A DNA stretch of 15,245 nt from JAGXLC01 sp046545795 (GTDB lineage Bacteria > Bacteroidota > Bacteroidia > Bacteroidales > UBA12077). The notes beneath the pieces are model-generated. The model was given only the letters and a program-made list of their open reading frames with translations. It had not been told where the DNA came from and made no database searches. Below are positions 6,673 through 13,052 of the stretch, piece after piece. Where the stretch lies: NCBI GenBank assembly GCA_046545795.1, contig JBKGZD010000053.1:1-15245 (forward strand), in the 5' to 3' direction. Each line of letters starts with the position of its first letter. The first letter of the stretch is position 1. A program made the position numbers and the translations under genes.

Positions 6673-7419
6673 ATGAACTTATTTAAAGCGGATTTACATA
6701 TACATACAGTACTTTCGCCCTGTGGTGACCTGGAGATGAGTCCGTATAATATCATAGTCAAGGCAAAACAGGAAAATATACATATTTTGGGTATCACAGA
6801 TCATAATTCTGCCCGGCAATGTAGAACGGTAAGAAGAATTGCTGAAAAAGAAGGTATATTCATTCTCTGTGGGATGGAAATTACTACAAAAGAGGAAGTA
6901 CATTGCCTCGCGTTTTTTGATAGTACTGAGGCGCTCGAAAAATTTGACAAGTATGTTTATGATAATTTAGCAGATATAAAAAACGAGCCGGAGAAATTTG
7001 GTTACCAGGTTGTCGTTGATGAAGATGAATTAATTACCGAAGAACCGGAAAAGCTTCTGATTTCTGCTACTACTCTTGCCATAGATGAAGTGGAAAAGAA
7101 GGTTCATGAAGCTGGTGGTTTATTTATTCCCGCACATATTGACAGGTTGAGAAATGGGATAATCGGGCAATTGGGCTTTATCCCCCCCGGATTAAATTCA
7201 GATGCCCTGGAGCTGTCCAGGTTCACAAATTATGATGAATTTATAAAAGCCAACAAGGAATATTCGAAACATTCATTTATTCATAGCTCTGATGCGCATT
7301 ATCTCGATGAAATTGGACAGGCTGCCAGTGATTTTTATTTGAAAGAATTGTCTTTTGATGAAATTAAAATGGCATTACACAGGAAAAATGGAAGAAAAGT
7401 ATTAGTCAATGGTCTTTAA
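6673..7419 (+). CDS. PHP-domain metal-dependent phosphoesterase
   Basis: A 248-residue protein of the PHP family (related to the phosphoesterase domains of DNA polymerases and histidinol phosphatase). The metal-binding motifs are all present: DLHIHT (7-12, H9 and H11), ITDHN (41-45, D43), GMEITT (67-72, E69), H77, PAHIDR (153-158, H155) and SSDAHY (205-210, D207 and H209). It should therefore bind two or three metal ions and hydrolyse a phosphoester, possibly a nucleotide or a phosphoprotein. The substrate is not predictable. Start: ATG at 6673 after AATAATAAAC. The 78-bp gap before it shows no TAnnTTTG box, so it is read through from upstream. Its presence between kinase-like genes suggests it reverses or ends a phosphate-based signal, which is inference. 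PHP genes near [FeFe]-hydrogenase clusters are also recalled in Thermotoga. Confidence 0.88.
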   Translation: MNLFKADLHIHTVLSPCGDLEMSPYNIIVKAKQENIHILGITDHNSARQCRTVRRIAEKEGIFILCGMEITTKEEVHCLAFFDSTEALEKFDKYVYDNLADIKNEPEKFGYQVVVDEDELITEEPEKLLISATTLAIDEVEKKVHEAGGLFIPAHIDRLRNGIIGQLGFIPPGLNSDALELSRFTNYDEFIKANKEYSKHSFIHSSDAHYLDEIGQAASDFYLKELSFDEIKMALHRKNGRKVLVNGL

Positions 7420-7491
7420 GGGATATGTTGACTGGCATAAACAAAACCATGAGAGTTCCAGAAGACCTTTGATAAATTGAAAAATAAACTT

Positions 7492-8061
7492 ATGAAAAAT
7501 ATTGCATATCATATTCTGGATATTGTTCATAATTCTGTTAATGCAAAAGCAAAGTTGGTGGAAATTATTATAAAAGAAATAACCAGCCAGCAAATGCTTG
7601 CATTGACAATCAAGGATGATGGCAGAGGAATGGCAGAAGAGGAAGTAGAATGTGCCAGTGACCCTTATTTTACAAGGAGAAAGACACGTCATGTAGGAAT
7701 GGGTATTCCTCTTTTGAAACAGAATGCCGAGCAATCTGGTGGACGATTTCAGATTGATTCCTGTATAGGTAAAGGCACTTTAGTTTATGCCGAATTTGAT
7801 ACCGGTCATATTGATTGTCCACCTTTAGGAGATATTTCAGGAGTTATTCATTCTATGATGACTACTATACAGGGGGTAGACATTTTTTATAAACATAAAA
7901 AAGATGAAAATGAATTTTGCCTGGACACAAGAGAGGTAAAGGAAATTACCGGAGAGACTCCATTGTACCATAAAGAAATAAGCAAGTATCTTAAAGAAAT
8001 GATTGTGGAGAACCTTGGGGCGATAGGGGTGAAACAGGGTACTATAGGTTATACAACATAG
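7492..8061 (+). CDS. Stand-alone histidine-kinase-type HATPase
   Basis: A 189-residue protein starting at the ATG at 7492 behind AAATAAACTT; the TTG 15 bp upstream adds only KNKL and is unlikely. The HATPase_c domain shows the N-box ILDIVHNSVNAKA (8-20, D10 and N14), the G1 box DDGRGM (42-47) and a G2-type segment HVGMGIPLLKQNAEQSGG (67-84). After about residue 105 there is an 80-residue extension not typical of RsbW, with no phospho-accepting histidine helix, no sensor domain and no membrane segment. It thus resembles a histidine kinase catalytic domain without its own substrate domain. It is the last gene of the signalling operon; the hydrogenase promoter follows. The partner may be one of the operon proteins or a receiver elsewhere. 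Confidence 0.82.
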   Translation: MKNIAYHILDIVHNSVNAKAKLVEIIIKEITSQQMLALTIKDDGRGMAEEEVECASDPYFTRRKTRHVGMGIPLLKQNAEQSGGRFQIDSCIGKGTLVYAEFDTGHIDCPPLGDISGVIHSMMTTIQGVDIFYKHKKDENEFCLDTREVKEITGETPLYHKEISKYLKEMIVENLGAIGVKQGTIGYTT

Positions 8062-8253
8062 TTTTTTGGTTGCTTACAATATATCGCCTGCTTACCTTTA
8101 TACTCAATTTTAATCTGCATTATTTCGATTTAAATATTGTCTGCGAATTTTTAATTAATTCTTTGGATTATATTTTTTAATGAGGATTTCGGTAGGTCAT
8201 AATAAGGTTCTTTAGGAAAAACGAAGGTTTATTTAGAATAATTTTAAATTACC

Positions 8254-8286
8254 TGTTATTTTATTAACAGTGTTAAAATAATAACA
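8254..8286 (+). promoter_or_regulatory. Tandem TGTTA-N6-TAACA operators, hydrogenase operon
   Basis: The first palindrome is TGTTATTTTATTAACA (8254-8269), which extends to 6-bp arms CTGTTA/TAACAG. The second is TGTTAAAATAATAACA (8271-8286), identical to its counterpart at 4054-4069. Spacing and position relative to the -7 box are the same as in the first operon. A NADH-sensing Rex-type repressor would make sense for an NADH-linked hydrogenase; this is inference from motif shape. Confidence 0.7.
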
Positions 8287-8294
8287 ATTAATTG

Positions 8295-8302
8295 TATATT
8301 TG
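8295..8302 (+). promoter_or_regulatory. -7 promoter box of the hydrogenase operon
   Basis: TATATTTG is an exact TAnnTTTG match 67 bp before the first start codon at 8370. The -33 position again holds operator sequence. Confidence 0.65.
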
Positions 8303-8369
8303 CATTGAAAAACACTAAGTCATTATAAAAAGACACAAATTACAAGAAACAGTTAATAAATTAGAAACC

Positions 8370-8768
8370 ATGGCAAAAATCAAGTCTTTAGAAGACCTAA
8401 AAAAAAGAAAACAAGATCTGCAAAAGAAAGTAGATCTTAGAGAGCGTGCCGACCATTCTGAATCATATGTTCAGATTAAGGTTGGGATGGCTACCAGTGG
8501 TATCGCATCAGGAGCAAAAGAAGTAATGGAATTTCTTATAGATACGCTTGAAAAACGCAATATTGAAGCTGTTGTTACACAGGCTGGTGATATGGGTTAT
8601 AGTTTTGCTGAACCTACTATTGAGGTAACAAAACCCGGCGAAGAACCTGTGGTTTTTGGCTATGTTGATCGCGAAAAAGCTGACGAGATTATTGAAAAAT
8701 ATATCAAGAAAGGTGAGCTTGTAGATGGCATTATACCTCAAAATTACAGAACAATTGATGATGAATAA
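8370..8768 (+). CDS. Cysteine-free thioredoxin-fold subunit of the hydrogenase (HydD-like)
   Basis: A 132-residue protein related to thioredoxin-like [2Fe-2S] ferredoxins and to the N-terminal domain of the next protein, HydB. Aligning the two, HydB cysteines C11, C16, C48 and C52 correspond here to G39, G44, D74 and S78, and the whole protein contains no cysteine, so it cannot hold the usual cluster. The surrounding fold residues are conserved (VGMATSGIASGAKEVM, GDMGYSFAEPTIEV, VVFGYVDREKADEII). A charged, probably helical N-terminal extension (1-30) is not part of the ferredoxin fold. From memory, the Acetobacterium woodii bifurcating hydrogenase has a fourth subunit, HydD, with no cofactor motif; this may be its equivalent. 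A structural or assembly role is likely. It is the first gene of the hydrogenase operon, 21 nt before hydB. Confidence 0.78.
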   Translation: MAKIKSLEDLKKRKQDLQKKVDLRERADHSESYVQIKVGMATSGIASGAKEVMEFLIDTLEKRNIEAVVTQAGDMGYSFAEPTIEVTKPGEEPVVFGYVDREKADEIIEKYIKKGELVDGIIPQNYRTIDDE

Positions 8769-8774
8769 AAATAT

Positions 8775-8782
8775 AGGAGGAG
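8775..8782 (+). promoter_or_regulatory. Strong Shine-Dalgarno sequence of hydB
   Basis: AGGAGGAG lies 7 nt before the hydB ATG. Such a strong site is unusual in Bacteroidota, and most genes in this window have none. It supports the start at 8790. Confidence 0.7.
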
Positions 8783-8789
8783 TAAAAAT

Positions 8790-10583
8790 ATGACAAAATA
8801 TAAGATGCATTTGCTTGTATGTGGTGGCACAGGTTGCCGTGCCTCAGCAAGCGACGCGATTACAGAAAGTTTAAAACAAACACTGGAGGATAAAGGTCTT
8901 CAGGATGAAGCTCAGGTTGTAATGACAGGTTGCTTTGGGTTTTGTGAGAAAGGACCTATAGTAAAAGTGTTACCTGATAACACTTTTTATACTGAAGTAA
9001 AACCTGATGATACCAGGGAAATTATTGAAGAACACATAATAAAAGGACGATCTGTTGAGCGACTTCTCTATAAAGATCCTGAAAAAAATGAGATTGTTAA
9101 GGAATCCCAGAAAATGGATTTCTATAAAAAACAAATAAGAATTGCTCTGCGGAATTGTGGTTTTATTGATCCGGAGAATATTGACGAATACATTGCACGG
9201 GATGGATATTTTGCCCTTGGAACTTGTTTGAATGAGAAGAAACCCGTGGATGTGATTAATGAAATTAAAGAATCGGGACTGAGAGGACGTGGTGGTGGCG
9301 GTTTTCCGGCAGGATTGAAATGGGAATTTGCTTCAAAAAACCAGTCTGACCAGAAATACGTGGTTTGTAATGCTGATGAAGGTGATCCGGGTGCATTTAT
9401 GGACAGATCAATCCTTGAGGGAGACCCTCATGCTGTGCTTGAAGCTATGGCAATATGTGGCTATGCAACAGGTGCAGATAAAGGACTTATATACATTCGC
9501 GCTGAATACCCTCTGGCAATTAAGCGCCTGAAAATTGCAATCGATCAGGCAAGAGAATATGGTATGCTTGGCGAAAATATTTTTGACAGTGGTTTTAGTT
9601 TTGATGTACAACTACGATATGGAGCCGGAGCATTCGTTTGTGGTGAGGAAACAGCTTTGATTCATTCAATGGAGGGTGAAAGGGGAGAACCTACTTTTAA
9701 GCCTCCTTTTCCTGCTGAATCAGGTTATCTTGGTAAGCCTACAAATGTGAATAACGTTGAGACTTATGCCAATGTTCCCATTATTATAAACAAGGGCGCA
9801 GGCTGGTTTAAAAAGATTGGTACAGAAAAATCCTCAGGAACTAAAGTATTTGCTCTTGCCGGAAAAGTTAATAACGTAGGTCTTATTGAAGTCCCAATGG
9901 GAACCACTCTCCGTGAGGTTATATTTGAGATCGGCGGAGGGATTAAAGACGGTAAAAAATTTAAGGCTGTACAAACAGGTGGTCCTTCGGGAGGTTGCCT
10001 CACTGAAGAACACCTCGATACCCCGATCGATTTTGATAACCTTCTGGCCGTAGGTTCTATGATGGGATCAGGAGGAATGATCGTAATGGACGAGGATGAT
10101 TGTATGGTTTCTGTGGCTAAATTTTTCCTTGAATTCACAGTTGAGGAATCTTGCGGGAAATGTTCGCCTTGCAGAATAGGTAACAAAAGGTTACATGAAT
10201 TACTGGAGCAGATAACTAAGGGAAAAGCTACAATGAAAGATCTGCAGCGGTTAAAGAATATGTGTAATGTAATTAAAGATACATCTCTTTGCGGATTAGG
10301 GCAAACATCACCAAATCCGGTTCTTTCAACTCTTGAAAACTTCTGGAATGAGTATGTTGCACACGTTGAAGACCAGAGTTGTCCTGCAGGTTCATGTAAG
10401 GACTTGATGAAGTATGAAATTATACCGGAAAATTGTGTTGGATGTACTGCTTGTGCACGTGTTTGTCCTGTTGGAGCAATAGCAGGAGAAAGAAAACAAG
10501 TTCATGAGATTAACCAGGAAACTTGCATAAAATGTGGTGCTTGCTATGATGCTTGCAAATTTGATGCTGTAACCATAAAATAA
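8790..10583 (+). CDS. hydB: NADH-binding flavin subunit of the bifurcating [FeFe]-hydrogenase
   Basis: 597 residues, NuoF family. Domain order: a thioredoxin-like [2Fe-2S] domain (C11, C16, C48, C52); the FMN and NAD(H) fold with GLRGRGGGGFPAGLKW (163-178), NADEGDPGAFMDR (194-206) and GAGAFVCGEETAL (278-290); an SLBB-like part; the NuoF-type [4Fe-4S] site (C455, C458, C461, C501); and a two-cluster ferredoxin tail (C549, C552, C555, C559 and C579, C582, C585, C589). An extra pair, C531 and C536, sits in the linker before the tail and may bind metal. This architecture is that of HydB in electron-bifurcating hydrogenases. There the FMN exchanges electrons with NADH and passes them to HydA, while ferredoxin couples through iron-sulfur chains. 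All ligands are intact. It ends 6 nt before hydA. Confidence 0.95.
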   Translation: MTKYKMHLLVCGGTGCRASASDAITESLKQTLEDKGLQDEAQVVMTGCFGFCEKGPIVKVLPDNTFYTEVKPDDTREIIEEHIIKGRSVERLLYKDPEKNEIVKESQKMDFYKKQIRIALRNCGFIDPENIDEYIARDGYFALGTCLNEKKPVDVINEIKESGLRGRGGGGFPAGLKWEFASKNQSDQKYVVCNADEGDPGAFMDRSILEGDPHAVLEAMAICGYATGADKGLIYIRAEYPLAIKRLKIAIDQAREYGMLGENIFDSGFSFDVQLRYGAGAFVCGEETALIHSMEGERGEPTFKPPFPAESGYLGKPTNVNNVETYANVPIIINKGAGWFKKIGTEKSSGTKVFALAGKVNNVGLIEVPMGTTLREVIFEIGGGIKDGKKFKAVQTGGPSGGCLTEEHLDTPIDFDNLLAVGSMMGSGGMIVMDEDDCMVSVAKFFLEFTVEESCGKCSPCRIGNKRLHELLEQITKGKATMKDLQRLKNMCNVIKDTSLCGLGQTSPNPVLSTLENFWNEYVAHVEDQSCPAGSCKDLMKYEIIPENCVGCTACARVCPVGAIAGERKQVHEINQETCIKCGACYDACKFDAVTIK

Positions 10584-10589
10584 TTATAG

Positions 10590-12368
10590 ATGATGGAAAA
10601 AGTTAAATTAACAATAGATAATAAAGAGGTTGAAGTTCCCAAGGGAACGACAATACATAAGGCTGCAAAGGAAATTGGCATTGATATTCCGGTTCTTTGC
10701 TACATGAATCTGGAAGACATTGGTGTTGAAAATAAACCGGGTGGATGCCGTGTTTGTGTGGTTGAAGTTGAAGGTCGTCATAACCTGGCACCTTCATGTG
10801 CTACCGAAGTGGCCGAAGGAATGGTTGTAAAGACTCATACTATGCGTGTTATCAACGCAAGGCGTACCGTGGTTGAGTTTATACTCTCCGACCATCCAAA
10901 AGATTGCTTGACATGTAAAAAGTCAGGCAACTGTGAGTTACAGGACCTTGCCATAAAGCTTGGCATTCGGGAAATACCCGACCAGGAATATGCTGAAATG
11001 TCCACTTATAAAACCGATTATTCACCTTCTATCGTAAGGGAACTTGATAAATGCATTATGTGCAGAAGGTGTGAAGTGATGTGTAATGAGTTCCAGACTG
11101 TTGGGGCACTGAATGCTTTTAACAGGGGCTTTGAGGCAGCTGTGGCTCCTGCTTTTGAAATGGATTTACAATATTCACCTTGTACATATTGTGGTCAGTG
11201 TGTTGCTGTTTGTCCTACAGCGGCATTAACAGAAGTTGATCATACAAGAGATTTGATTGATGCTATTTCTGATCCGGATAAGACAGTAATTGCTCAAACA
11301 GCACCTGCTGTACGTGCAGCACTTGGTGAAGAGTTTGGTAATAAGCCAGGAACCCTTGTTACTGGTAAAATGGTTACTGCATTGAGAAGACTGGGCTTTG
11401 ATTATGTGTTTGATACAGATTTTGCAGCTGATTTAACAATTATGGAAGAAGGGGCTGAATTGCTTGACAGATTATCCAAGTACCTCAATGGAGACAAGGA
11501 TGTAAAAATGCCTATGCTTACATCTTGCTGCCCGGCATGGGTAAGCTTTATTGAACATCATTTCCCCGATCTGAAAGATGTTCCATCTTCAGCTCGTTCG
11601 CCCCAACAAATGTTTGGCTCAATTGCTAAAACTTATTTCGCTGATAAAATTGGAAAGAAAAGAGAGGATATTGTTGTGGTTTCTGTTATGCCATGTCTGG
11701 CAAAGAAATATGAATCTCAGCGGGACGAATTTAAGACTGATGATAATCCGGATGTTGATTTTTCAGTTACAACAAGGGAGTTAGCTCATCTTATCAAGGA
11801 AGCTAATTTTGATTTGAATAACCTTCCTGATGAAGATTTTGACAGGCCAATGGGAGAATCAACCGGTGCTGGAGTTATTTTTGGTACAACGGGAGGTGTT
11901 ATTGAAGCTGCTACCAGAACAGCTTATGAGCTCTATACCGGAAAAGAGTCAGAAAAGATTGACTTTGAGGAGTTAAGAGGCTTTGATGGTATTCGAAAGG
12001 CAACGGTAAACTTTGAAGGGCAGGATATAAATATTGGTATCGCTCATGGCTTGGGCAATGCAAGAAAACTCCTGGAGGCAATTCAAAAAGGAGACTCTGA
12101 GTTTCATGCTATCGAAATCATGGCATGTCCGGGTGGTTGTATCGGTGGAGGTGGCCAACCTCTGCATCATAACGATACTGCTATTCTGAAAGCTCGTCAA
12201 AAGGCTATATATGAAGAGGATAAAAATAAGCCATTAAGAAAATCTCACGAGAATCCTGAGATTAAAAAGCTCTATGAAGAGTTCCTTGAAAAGCCTATGA
12301 GTGAGAAGGCACATAAATTGTTGCATACAAAATACTTCGATCTGAGCAGAAAGATTGAAATCAGTTAA
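10590..12368 (+). CDS. hydA: Catalytic subunit of the electron-bifurcating [FeFe]-hydrogenase
   Basis: 592 residues; makes or consumes H2 at the H-cluster. Domain order: an N-terminal [2Fe-2S] plant-type ferredoxin (C37, C53, C56, C70), a His-Cys [4Fe-4S] site (H102, C106, C109, C115), two [4Fe-4S] clusters (C155, C158, C161, C165 with C198, C201, C204, C208), then the catalytic domain. The H-cluster motifs are standard: TSCCPAW (311-317, proton relay C313 and ligand C314), MPCLAKKYE (367-375, C369, K372) and MACPGGCIGGGGQP (511-524, C513, C517). The C-terminal 60 residues match the hydrogenase small-subunit region. The enzyme should be catalytically competent if HydE, HydF and HydG maturases are encoded elsewhere. 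Two consecutive ATG codons make the exact start uncertain by one residue. The subunit set fits group A3 of the usual classification. Confidence 0.96.
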   Translation: MMEKVKLTIDNKEVEVPKGTTIHKAAKEIGIDIPVLCYMNLEDIGVENKPGGCRVCVVEVEGRHNLAPSCATEVAEGMVVKTHTMRVINARRTVVEFILSDHPKDCLTCKKSGNCELQDLAIKLGIREIPDQEYAEMSTYKTDYSPSIVRELDKCIMCRRCEVMCNEFQTVGALNAFNRGFEAAVAPAFEMDLQYSPCTYCGQCVAVCPTAALTEVDHTRDLIDAISDPDKTVIAQTAPAVRAALGEEFGNKPGTLVTGKMVTALRRLGFDYVFDTDFAADLTIMEEGAELLDRLSKYLNGDKDVKMPMLTSCCPAWVSFIEHHFPDLKDVPSSARSPQQMFGSIAKTYFADKIGKKREDIVVVSVMPCLAKKYESQRDEFKTDDNPDVDFSVTTRELAHLIKEANFDLNNLPDEDFDRPMGESTGAGVIFGTTGGVIEAATRTAYELYTGKESEKIDFEELRGFDGIRKATVNFEGQDINIGIAHGLGNARKLLEAIQKGDSEFHAIEIMACPGGCIGGGGQPLHHNDTAILKARQKAIYEEDKNKPLRKSHENPEIKKLYEEFLEKPMSEKAHKLLHTKYFDLSRKIEIS

Positions 12369-12383
12369 TATGATATAAAATAC

Positions 12384-12390
12384 AGGAGGA
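12384..12390 (+). promoter_or_regulatory. Strong Shine-Dalgarno sequence of hydC
   Basis: AGGAGGA lies 8 nt before the hydC ATG. It supports the start at 12399 and is one of only two such strong sites seen in the window. Confidence 0.7.
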
Positions 12391-12398
12391 TTAAATCC

Positions 12399-12890
12399 AT
12401 GTCTAGAATAAAAGTTAAAATCAAAGAACAGGATCTCAAAAAAATACAAGAGATCTGTGCCGAGCATAATCACCATCCTGGTGAGCTAATTAATATTCTT
12501 CAGCAAGCACAAGAGTATTTTGGGTATTTACCTGCTGAGATACAGGAAGCTATTGCTAATGAACTGAAGATTGCTGTTGCCAAAGTATATGGTGTTGTGA
12601 CGTTTTATTCTTTTTTCACAATGATTCCACAAGGGAAATATCCTATTTCAATATGCACAGGGACAGCATGTTATGTGAGAGGTGCAGATAATGTTTTGCA
12701 GGAATTTAAACGAAAGCTTAATATTGAAGTCGGAGAAAGTACAGAGGATGGTAAATTTTCAATTAATTGTTTGAGATGTGTTGGAGCTTGTGGCTTGGCG
12801 CCAGTTGTGCTTGTAGGCGATAAAACTTATGGTCGTGTGGCGCCTGATGATGTTGAAGGAATAATAGCTGAATATAAAGATAAAGAGTGA
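12399..12890 (+). CDS. hydC: NuoE-like [2Fe-2S] subunit of the bifurcating hydrogenase
   Basis: 163 residues, 24-kDa (NuoE) family, with the usual four-helix N-terminal part (LKKIQEICAEHNHHPGELINILQQAQEYFGYLP) and a thioredoxin-like C-terminal half. The [2Fe-2S] ligands are C86, C91, C127 and C131 in ICTGTACYVRG and CLRCVGACGLAP; an additional C124 precedes the last pair. HydC normally binds HydB and completes the HydABC trimer, its cluster lying near the flavin. Here it is the last gene, so the order is HydD-like, B, A, C, unlike the C-B-A order I recall for Thermotoga. The bidirectional terminator follows 62 bp after its stop. Confidence 0.95.
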   Translation: MSRIKVKIKEQDLKKIQEICAEHNHHPGELINILQQAQEYFGYLPAEIQEAIANELKIAVAKVYGVVTFYSFFTMIPQGKYPISICTGTACYVRGADNVLQEFKRKLNIEVGESTEDGKFSINCLRCVGACGLAPVVLVGDKTYGRVAPDDVEGIIAEYKDKE

Positions 12891-12952
12891 TTATTTTAAA
12901 TAGGTTAGTTTTAGGGTTTAGGGTAAATGACAGACAATTAACCATTTAAAAA

Positions 12953-12980
12953 AAAGGCATCTGTTAACGCAGATGCCTTT
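12953..12980. terminator. Bidirectional hairpin terminator
   Basis: AAAGGCATCTG (12953-12963) and CAGATGCCTTT (12970-12980) form an 11-bp perfect stem with a 6-nt loop TTAACG. Further A residues on the left give a run of T on the minus strand, making it strongest as terminator of the minus-strand protease gene. On the plus strand it is followed by TTTAAATTT and should also end the hydrogenase transcript. It lies between two convergent genes. Confidence 0.85.
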
Positions 12981-13052
12981 AAATTTGTACTGATTTTATT
13001 TTAATCCGAATTGTTTGAAAACGGAAATTTACATATTGATTGTTGTTGGCTT

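Larger units (their letters stand above)
8228..8302 (+). repeat. Shared promoter module, copy 2
   Basis: Ungapped partner of 4011-4085 (66 of 75 identical), driving the hydrogenase operon. Mismatches cluster in the AT spacer and near the -7 box, while the second palindrome and its left flank are unchanged. Such length and boundaries suggest either a duplicated promoter or strong selection on several protein contacts. Confidence 0.85.
8062..8369. other. Intergenic region between the two operons
   Basis: 308 bp without a gene. The right part (8228-8302) is the second copy of the shared promoter module. The left 166 bp is AT-rich and shows no reading frame, clear terminator hairpin or RNA fold that I can support. 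Some transcription may read through from the signalling operon, because no strong terminator is visible. Confidence 0.6.

Noticed and set aside
9764..10186. 140-codon frame antisense to hydB
   Set aside because: Proline/serine-rich shadow of the conserved NuoF-like coding sequence; no promoter or start signal supports it.
12904..12924. Telomere-like TTTAGGG repeats after hydC
   Set aside because: Only two units in AT-rich spacer DNA; chance occurrence is likely and no bacterial function is known for it.
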